A stretch of 64,000 nucleotides of DNA, from assembly GCF_016802725.1 (NCBI RefSeq), contig NC_052669.1, positions 11,183,770 through 11,247,769 of the forward strand, read 5' to 3'. Shown one piece after another: positions 56,906 to 64,000 of the stretch. Position 1 is the stretch's first letter, and each line of letters starts with the position of its first letter. This DNA is from Solenopsis invicta (taxonomy: Eukaryota > Arthropoda > Insecta > Hymenoptera > Formicidae). The notes beneath the pieces are model-generated. The model worked only from the letters and a program-made list of their open reading frames with translations. It had not been told where the DNA came from and did no database searches. A program made the position numbers and the translations under genes.

Positions 56906-57167
56906 GCTGTATTCGACGAGACGAAGGGAAGAACACTCGCGAAGGGAAGAACAAATGCACGACACGAAATGATTAAACATTCTTTTATAAAAAAGAACAC
57001 TGATTTTAATCTAATAACTTTGTACAATAAAACCATAGCGGAATTATTCAGAATATCTCGTGACAGCTCCGCGTCCCAGAACAGAACAAAAGCCGGCCGC
57101 ACTTCTTCTGTCTAATCGATGTTCCTTTGGTCAGCTTCTCAAGTTCAGCCGAAGAACGGGCATAACA
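56906..57167 (-). repeat. 5' LTR (262 bp)
   Basis: It matches 45019-45274 across its length, from TGTTATGCCCGTTCTT to CGAATACAGC. The duplication CTATT lies at 57168-57172. Differences from the 3' LTR are substitutions plus small indels, including an extra tctgtc near 57108, indicating an old insertion. Confidence 0.9.
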
Positions 57168-57179
57168 CTATTTATGGTT

Positions 57180-58960
57180 GTTTAATTACAAAAAATCAAA
57201 CTCCATTTATGATATTATTGGTTCGAACTCGTACCTGGTAGAAGTTGTATTTGACAACGTTGACCACAGCCACACATGATCAATGTGTACTTTTTTTTTT
57301 TTTTAAGCACTGTGAGTAGATGGTAATCAATCGCAACGTAGTCAAAAGACTACTACTCAAAAATTTTAATAAAATTTTGAAGAAATGTTGATGCATTTGA
57401 TATATCATGAAATTTAATGACATTTTTAATGAATAAAATTTTAAGTATATCTTGCTGAAAACAATTATTCTTTGTGTTTAATGAAAAACAGATGACATTG
57501 CAGTAAGAATTTAATGAAAATAGTACAGTGATTGAATAAAGCAACAATAACTAATAAACCGCACTGGTTGCTTTGAATTGAGGTATTTTGAATTGAAGTA
57601 TTACAAAAGATTAACATCTGAAATAATCTACATTAAAACATAGAGAAACGGTATTAATTTTAACAAAGATACCGAACTTTTAGATAAACCTTATTTTAAT
57701 TTGCTTGAAAAAATTCATAATAATGATTTAAAATAGATTTGTTTACAAATATGTTTTTATTTGATCCACATCAAAAGCGTTTTCAAAATTGTAATTATCA
57801 TTTCACTATAAACCTCCGATTTTTTCACATGTGTACACAGTAACTTACCGTCACGAACATTGTAAGTCAGTATTTTTTTATTTCATTATTGCGTAGATTG
57901 ATTTGTGAATCATTTTATTCATTGCATATGTCTTTCTGTTAGTGCAACTGTTCAAATATTAATTGTTAAATAATGGTGCTAATATTAATTGTTAAATAAT
58001 CGTTCACATCACAAAACTTTTCTGGTCTCAAGTTGTAATTGACAACTATATCATTTACGTTGATAAAAAGAGAAAAAGAAATTTCCGATGCGAGCACGTT
58101 AACAATCGATGATTCCATAAATATTAATAATCCTATTTGTTTCTGTTTATTGCTTATGTATTTCTAAAGAAAACTAAGTAAAGTTAAAACTTGTTTTGTT
58201 ATATTGTTTGTTAGATCATAGCTACAGATTTTTAAAAAATTTTATTTAAATTGTAACAAAATTTTAATGACGTTGTAACGAAAAATTGCAAGTATTCTGT
58301 AATGACAATTTAACGGCATTTAATTAAAATTATAATAAAAGTTTATGACATTACCACAAAAATTCGCAGATACTTTGTATTGATAAATTAACATTTTATT
58401 GAAATTACAAGTTGCAAGTATTTTGTATTGTCTAATAATTTTATTGAAATTGTAATGAATTTTTAATAAACTTATAATGGAAAATCGTAGATACTTAGCA
58501 ATGACAAATTAATAACATTTTATAAACTAATAAATTTTTAAAAAAATTTTTATGAAATCATTGTTCAAAATAAATATAAAATTTAACAAAATAACATCAA
58601 AATTTTATTAAAATTTTTCTACCAGAGATGAGATAAAACCAACAGTATGTTACATCGTTGACTGATGGATCTGACGGAGTTTTATTTCTTATAATTAAAA
58701 ATCACACGTAGGAAAAACTACAAAATAGAATTAAAAGCGCATTATAAAATTTTTCAACTCTATTTTAATGAAATGATGAAGTATTGTTTTAAAGAATTAA
58801 AAAAAATTAAATTAAAGTAAATGAAATAAAAATAAATAAAATAAGGACAATACGAGTATATTAAAAGGGTACTGAGTTTGTTTATCAAATGTTTTATTCG
58901 TATCAAATAGTGGGTGTTATTGTGTTGGAGCAAAAGTTTGTAATGTTTTCTAAGTGAAAT
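57180..58960. other. AT-rich intron, nothing recognisable
   Basis: Low-complexity sequence with repeated ttttaatgaaattgtaat words around 58220-58620. No coding signal. Confidence 0.55.
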
Positions 58961-58979
58961 TTAAAGATAATATTTAAAT

Positions 58980-59800
58980 ATTTGTACATAGATTTATTCA
59001 ACCATGTATGTAGGATTTTTTTCCATTATCTATTACCATCTTTGTGGCAGTTTTATGATTTATTTTCTCAGAACTTGGCATCTTTCTAAACGATGAATTG
59101 CTCTAGATGGTTTTTACAGGCTTCCAGGGAATTAAGTTTCTTCCATTAACAAAATTTTATAAGTGTTAATCCGAAGATCAAATGTAAGATTATGTGAAGA
59201 TAGGACATCACAACCAAAGCTGTATTAATTTCTGCCATGTCTGTAAATAGATATGAGATTTGGCGTTATCCTGATGGAAAACGACATTCTTCTAATTGAC
59301 TAATTCTGGACGTTTTTTATTGATTGCTGCTTTCAATCAATTCAATTGGGAACAATATTTTTTCGAATTTAAAGTCTGGTTGTACGAAAGAATCTCATAA
59401 TATACGATGCCCTTTCCATCTCAACAGATAACAGCTTTACTTTTTTCGGATGCAAACTGGCTTTTGGAGTGTTGACTCTAAACGGTGACTCATTTTGTTT
59501 TCCATAGGACCTTTATTGCTTCTTTATTATTATAAACGCTCTATTTTTCATCGGCCATGATCATTCGTTTAAAAAAGAATATAGCCAAATTCTTTATAAC
59601 GCTCATATGAAATGGTGTATTTCTGTGTTGTTTCGTGTTGAGGATTATTTTCAATTAAAGTTATGATTTGATCATTAATGACTACAAGCTTGCCAAAACG
59701 TTTTCAATCTTCCAGATCAAAATTACCACTTCTAAACCGAGTAAACTACTTACGAACTCTCATCTACGATACCAAAAGGCGATATTCTTTTTTCCGTTTA
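58980..59800 (-). pseudogene. Mariner transposase fossil
   Basis: Minus-strand order: FRSGNFDLED and RFGKLVVINDQIITLIENNP (N-terminal), MIMADEK (family: ITGDEKW), NQTLNSKKYCSQLNLKAA, NKKRPELVN, VVFHQDNAKSH (second catalytic Asp, HxDN), and then a region lacking a clear YSPDL, followed by NFVNGRNL and SSEKINH. This is a mariner DD34D transposase with most landmarks in order. Many stops and single-base indels make it nonfunctional. It represents a different mariner subfamily from the foldback elements. Confidence 0.8.
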
Positions 59801-59989
59801 TACAGTGGGTCTTTCCGAAAACAAAAGAGGGTAAAGAATGCCCCCACCGATTTTGATGAAATTAGGCTTATTTGACACGTTTTTGCACGAAACGACCGAA
59901 TTTGAAAAAAGTATCGCTTTGCCTTGCAAACTGAAATATCAAGTTAAAGTTAACTACTATTTAGGTTAGGATAACTGTGAAATGGACCT

Positions 59990-60864
59990 CACTTTGCGTC
60001 GCAAACATGTGGAATAGTACATTTGTAGACGTATTCTGTAACTCTTAACGATAGCTCAGTATCGTTACAGTGTTGTTGCGCAGCTTTTCTACCATATACA
60101 AGGTGTCGCAAAATATTCGTTTATGCTCTTGTGGGTTGATAGAGTCATACTGAGAAGAAAAGTTCTTTACCATTTTTCATTATTCGCAATAGTTATCAAA
60201 ATAAAAATTAGTAAAGTTTGCCGAATAAGTGCGTATTTTCCCTGTCCACCGCATGCAGGCACCGTTTGTCGGTCGCCAACAATAGACAGCCGCGACAGGC
60301 GGCGCGGTGAGGCGAATAAGATAGCCATTGCTGCTTCTCCTTTCTTATCGCGCCGCCTGCTGAGGCTGCCTATGGTTTGGCGACCAACAGGCGGTTCCCG
60401 CGTGCAATCAGTAGGGAAAATACGTACTCATTTGCCGACTTTATTAATTTTTATTTTGGTAACTATTGTGAATAATAAAAAATGGTAAGAGATTTTTCTT
60501 TTTAGTATGACTTTCTCTATCAAACCACGAGAGCGTGAACAAATATTTTGTAACACCCTGTATAATATCTGTGCAACGACGCTGTAACGATATCCCTAGT
60601 TGGTAATTTTGTCGTTACGAAGTTACAAAATAGGTCTACTGTACTGGGATTCTCTAACTTGTTATGACAATTCGGTATCGTTACAGTGTCGTTGTGCAGA
60701 TATTATACGTGATAGAAAAGCTGCGCAACGCAGCTTTTTGTCGTTATAGACACATAACAACAACATAACAAGTTGGAGAATCGCACTACTGGGGCCGTAT
60801 TCTATAAGTCTTAACGACATCTAGGGATATCGTTACATGTCGTTGCGCAGTTTTTTTACCATAT
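59990..60864. repeat. Dispersed repeat (cgttacagtgtcgttgcgcag family), split by a MITE
   Basis: The module gtattctgtaactcttaacga, then gtatcgttacagtgtcgttg and gcgcagctttt recurs at 59995-60096, 60565-60720 (partly inverted) and 60780-60864. Another piece is at 62060-62130. The palindromic MITE (60099-60560) and the 1.2-kb TIR element (60866-62059) both sit inside this family, showing relative age. Confidence 0.65.
60099..60560. mobile_element. 462-bp palindromic MITE, ACAGGCGG family
   Basis: TA flanks both sides. The left end CAAGGTGTCGCAAAATATTC is mirrored by acaaatattttgtaacaccctg. The arms pair through gtgggttgatagag, aattagtaaag and gacaggcggcgcggt to a centre near 60330. The related copies are 21795-22035 and 26071-26440. 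The 121-codon frame across it is an artefact of the palindrome. Confidence 0.88.
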
Positions 60865-60865
60865 A

Positions 60866-62059
60866 CCCATACAGCATAGAAAGATTGCAGGAACATTGCA
60901 GAATGATTTCATTGAAACATTGTAATATTGCATTTTAATTGCGAAACATTGCAGCAACATTAAGATGTCCGCTTTTTGAAATATTGCATTGAAACATTCC
61001 ATTTTTCCAAAATATTTACATAAGTATTATTACATCACATAATTTCAATGAACAAAATAATATTTGTGTAACATTTTAAAAAACATTTTTTGCAAAAAAA
61101 AATCTCGGGAATATTTTTTCGGAAATTTCCAAGCGGTCACCCATCCAAGTCGCAATTCTGGTGAACGTTGCTTGATCTTAGTGATAGCTGCAAATTGATC
61201 TCTCATGATGACCTGTGAACACTTTATGCTGATATGTATATATAACTGGTAGATCAGGTCAATACACGTTATCGAAAAAATGAAATATGTATAATTAAAG
61301 CACAATATTTATATAAACATATATAAAATTATAGTTTTTTTTTACTAATTTTGCAAATGCAGAATAGCATTTAGAATAACTTTTTTATTATTTGTTTAAA
61401 TAAGAATGTAATTAAAAAATATATATTAATATAATATAATAATTAAATTAAATATGAAAAAAATTTTATTAAAAGACAATTAAAAAATATTGTTCGTTTA
61501 TTAGGCTGTAGATCGAGGTTTCTTCATATATGGATCTATTTTGTCTAGTGATATAAATATTTATGTTTCTTAACAATACTATGATGCATACAGCACCACG
61601 AGACCGCATGCTTTTTTCTAGACGTATTAAAGTCAACATTTGAAGGATGTCTGCAGACGTCTATGTAAAGTCGATTTGCAGTCAACTTTGAAAGCTTGAC
61701 TTGGATGAGTCGACTTACAGTCGATATATGGACGGTTGTAACGTTAGGGAATGTAGAGATTCAGCGGAAAATTTAGTAACTTCGCCCAACATTAGTTTGC
61801 TAAATGCGGATGAATAATTATGGATGAGTAAAATTAATATATTATTATACGCGAATATTCTGCTTTGGCTCTTTATTGCCACTACTTTATTAAAAAATTA
61901 CGATATTGCAATGTTTTCGGAATATTACTGTCATATGCCATGCGATGTTGCAGGCATATTGTTAATTTATGTTTCTGCAATGTCTCCGTAATATTGCATT
62001 GCAATCTGCAACATTGCAACATTGCTGCAATGTTGCTGGAATTTTCTGTGCTGTATGGG
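60866..62059. mobile_element. 1.19-kb TIR element, CATACAGCA family, with 5S-like segment
   Basis: The left end CCCATACAGCATAGAAAG and the right end the complement of attttctgtgctgtatggg delimit it. Both ends run into TTGCAACATTGCAG-type words. ATA is present at both flanks. The interior holds the 5S-rRNA-like segment (61115-61200) and unassigned sequence. It interrupts the repeat family at 59990-60864 and 62060-62130. Confidence 0.6.
61115..61200 (-). ncRNA. 5S rRNA-derived relic
   Basis: The minus strand reads TCACTAAGATCAAGCAACG then ACTTGGATGGGTGACCGCTT GGAAATTTCCG. This matches the 3' two-thirds of metazoan 5S rRNA (ATCACCGAAATTAAGCAGCG, then TACTTGGATGGGTGACCGCT, then TGGGAATACCG). The internal control region block C (GGATGGGTGACCG) is perfectly kept. 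The 5' third of 5S is not recognisable, and a T-run follows about 20 nt downstream. It could be a 5S pseudogene or a 5S-derived SINE head. Confidence 0.65.
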
Positions 62060-62135
62060 ATAATATCTGCGCTACAACGTTGTAACGATACCGAATTGTT
62101 GCTAAGGAATTACAGAATCCCGCTACAGTAGACTC

Positions 62136-62249
62136 GATGGGGAAACCGTTAATCAAAATTGTGTACACTATTGCCTAGTAATGCCCAGTAATTTTTGCCT
62201 AGTAATTCCTAAAATCTGTATACCTACTGCCCTCAGCGGTTTTCCCCTC
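62136..62249. mobile_element. Short TIR element with tgcctagtaat internal repeats
   Basis: The left end gatggggaaaccg is mirrored by cggttttcccctc. The interior has three copies of the word tgcc(t/c)agtaat. Noncoding. Confidence 0.55.
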
Positions 62250-62266
62250 AAATAGACTGCTTAAGA

Positions 62267-62545
62267 TGCTACATTTCGGCTGTTCCAAAATTTATTGTAA
62301 GTACTGAAAATCTATAGTTTACGTCACGTATACTATAGCTTTTCAGTACTGACAGTGAATTTCGGAACGCAGCCTTTGTCGGTATGACAGATACCCTAAC
62401 CTTAATAGTCATTAGTGCTCAATAGTCAATTTTTAGTGCTTGGTTTGCAGGGCAGACAGATACTTTTTTTCTACCAAATTTGTTCACTTTGTGCGAAAAC
62501 GCGTTGAAAGAGTCTAATTTCATCAAAATCGGAGGTGATAGAGGT
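62267..62545. repeat. Copy of the cctaacctcaatagtcgtta family, with nested MITE
   Basis: The sequence aagatgctacatt, cctaaccttaatagtcatta, gcgaaaacgcgttgaaagag and tcatcaaaatcggaggtg matches 10740-10910 in order. A 97-bp TIR MITE (62278-62374) interrupts it. Confidence 0.7.
62278..62374. mobile_element. 97-bp near-palindromic MITE
   Basis: The left ggctgttccaaaatttattg then taagtactgaaaatctatag is mirrored by ctatagcttttcagtactga...ttcggaacgcagcc. The flanking sequence is continuous with the repeat copy at 10740 when the element is removed. Confidence 0.75.
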
Positions 62546-62634
62546 ATTCTTAACAAATACCCACTTGAAATTCACAAATCCATAAACAAATTGTAGAGAA
62601 AAACGCGTTGGAATACTTTACCTTTTCAAAATAC

Positions 62635-62636
<2 letters not shown>

Positions 62637-62689
<53 letters not shown>
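62637..62689. repeat. (TA)n microsatellite
   Basis: About 25 AT/TA units. Confidence 0.97.
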
Positions 62690-62691
<2 letters not shown>

Positions 62692-63130
62692 ATATTTAAC
62701 CACGGATGAATGAATTCATGTGTTTAAACGCCGTCTATTGAAAAATACTAGGAACTGTTGTCCAAACTCAATATTTCAACTGCACATTACGTGTAACCTC
62801 ATGGACTTCAATGACTATATATGTTATTAAGGTCATTCTAATAATTAAAAGATTTTAACCATCGCTTATTAATAAAAAGTTGTTAATAATTATTATTATT
62901 TTAAACAGTGATATAATATATGTATATTTTTGCATGGATTGTAGTTTTAAATTGTGATTTAATTTGGATTAAATTAGGTTTTGGGATACGAGGTGCAGGG
63001 AAAAGGGCTGTGTCTTTTGTAAGAGCAGTTAAAACTAATCAAAATAATCAAAATAACGTTAATAAGCCGTTAAATTGATCAAGAATATGAGTGAGGCTTG
63101 ATTGCGCACATAAATTATTGGATACGAGAG
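62690..63130. other. Intron, nothing recognisable
   Basis: AT-rich sequence without coding signal. Confidence 0.5.
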
Positions 63131-63134
63131 CATT

Positions 63135-63412
63135 TCCCAATCGGACCCAATGCAATTGAACATAGTAATGATCGGATACACATCGTTTCAATCGGACACG
63201 GAGCTGATTGTGCACGGACTCGATTGCCCACAGACCTTATTGCACACGGACCCGATTGCCCACAGACTTGATTGCACATGGACTCGATTGTACATGGACC
63301 CGATTGCACACGGATCCGATTGCGCACCGACTCGATTGCCCATCGAGTTGATTGCCCACCGACCTGATTGCGCACTGACCTGATTGCGCACGGATTTGAT
63401 TCTACACGAAGA
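63135..63412. repeat. 16-bp CGATTGCACACGGAC minisatellite
   Basis: About 15 imperfect units of the form GATTGC(C/A)CA(C/T)(G/A)GACY run in tandem from 63150 to 63400 (for example gattgcccacagacttgatt). There are no spacers and no flanking cas-like genes, so it is not a CRISPR array. The unit shares the CGATTG core and ACACGGA with the 15-bp array at 30690-31000. Confidence 0.9.
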
Positions 63413-63624
63413 AAAATTATTTTAAGAACAGAAATGTCCTCTGACGAAAACACAGTTAAGAAATAATATATATCTAAATTTTTTGGTATATGTACTTTAA
63501 GTATCCAAGATGATTTATGTGACGCTTTAGTACGAATATCAGCTGTTCTGTTAATGAACGAAATATTTTTATCTCTTACAACGCAAGTAAGTTCAGAATC
63601 GCAATGAAGCTTTGCACACATCAT
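63413..63624 (-). CDS. Hypothetical 70-codon frame ending in the minisatellite
   Basis: From ATG at 63624 (or 63621) the minus strand encodes MMCAKLHCDSELTCVVRDKN, ISFINRTADIRTKASHKSSW and ILKVHIPKNLDIYYFLTVFS, before running into the minisatellite. The composition is natural and there is a plausible acceptor (taatattcag) just before the ATG, so it could be an exon or an element fragment. I recognise no domain. Low confidence that it is a gene. Confidence 0.25.
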
Positions 63625-64000
63625 CCTGAATATTAAAAGTATATAAATGTTTACACAGAAAAATTGAAATCTTTGTCAATATATTTCTAAACAATGTGTT
63701 ATTGAAGAAAAATATTCGTCGTTATTTACATAATGCATTATAATTTATTTAAAATTTAAACGTATGAATACATTTTCACGAGTTGTAATATGTAATACAT
63801 TTTTAATGCACCATAATAACAAGACACCAGTATACTCGTATAATAAAATACAACAAAATGTACTTTCTGAAAATTGAAAAGTACAATAAAAATGTATAAT
63901 AAAAATATATTTTATATGCTTTGATTAAGAAAGATTTTTGTAAGAACTAATACAAGCGCAATACAATGAAATTAAAAATAAAAATACTGTCAAAACTAAA
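63625..64000. other. AT-rich end of the window, nothing recognisable
   Basis: Low-complexity sequence. No Liprin-alpha exon is visible here, so the rest of the gene should lie beyond the window. Confidence 0.5.

Noticed and set aside
60123..60488. A 121-codon frame
   Set aside because: It spans both arms of a palindromic MITE. The same pieces recur in the other family members.
61115..61221. A functional 5S rRNA gene
   Set aside because: The 5' third of 5S is missing and several paired positions are changed.
63135..63412. CRISPR-like regular repeats
   Set aside because: The units are contiguous 16-bp tandem repeats with no spacers, in an animal genome. This is a minisatellite.

Overview
This is eukaryotic, AT-rich, repeat-laden nuclear DNA, almost certainly from a hymenopteran insect and most likely an ant. 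The evidence is one gene with short phase-matched exons and GT-AG introns. Around it lie many TA-flanked palindromic DNA elements, mariner relics, other IS630/Tc1-type relics and Penelope-like elements, a mix familiar from ant genomes. The species cannot be named from the window.

The only host gene I can support is Liprin-alpha, the synaptic active-zone scaffold, on the + strand and open at both window ends. Eight exons (1-198, 288-413, 1405-1561, 2085-2443, 2535-2777, 3032-3226, 3322-3414, 10237-10391) encode the N-terminal coiled coils and the serine-rich linker. A ninth, 45-nt, symmetric exon (40821-40865) fits the reading frame exactly. If it is real, intron 8 is 30.4 kb and intron 9 is over 23 kb. 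The C-terminal SAM domains are not in the window and should lie downstream.

The rest is a graveyard of mobile elements inside these introns. From 4.7 to 10.1 kb: small TIR elements, an 839-bp foldback element carrying inverted mariner fragments, and an 814-bp foldback. From 11.5 to 21.8 kb: a strand-asymmetric pyrimidine tract, Ty3/gypsy and copia pol relics, a decayed DDE transposase, a second mariner foldback, and a 2.2-kb palindrome around dinucleotide runs. From 21.8 to 28.4 kb: palindromes, a P-element-type transposase relic, and a solo LTR inside an AGT microsatellite. From 28.4 to 35 kb: non-LTR retrotransposon pieces with a mutated catalytic box, a minisatellite, and a composite mariner foldback. 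From 36 to 43.9 kb: two more foldbacks, exon 9, another decayed transposase, and a collapsed Penelope-like element.

From 45.0 to 57.2 kb is a multi-level nest. A 3.25-kb LTR element (CTATT target duplication, PBS, polypurine tract, gag only) contains a Penelope-like element. That element holds a 1.46-kb TIR element and a 4.78-kb TIR element, and the latter contains a 381-bp palindromic MITE. From 57 to 64 kb: a mariner fossil, further nested MITEs, a 5S-rRNA-like relic, a (TA)n run, and a GATTG-type minisatellite.

No CRISPR array, operon, prokaryotic element or intact transposase is present. I found no novel protein system. The most unusual signals are the hammerhead-ribozyme-like motifs recurring in Penelope-derived sequence, the kilobase palindromes beside a possible neuronal cassette exon, and the deep nest.
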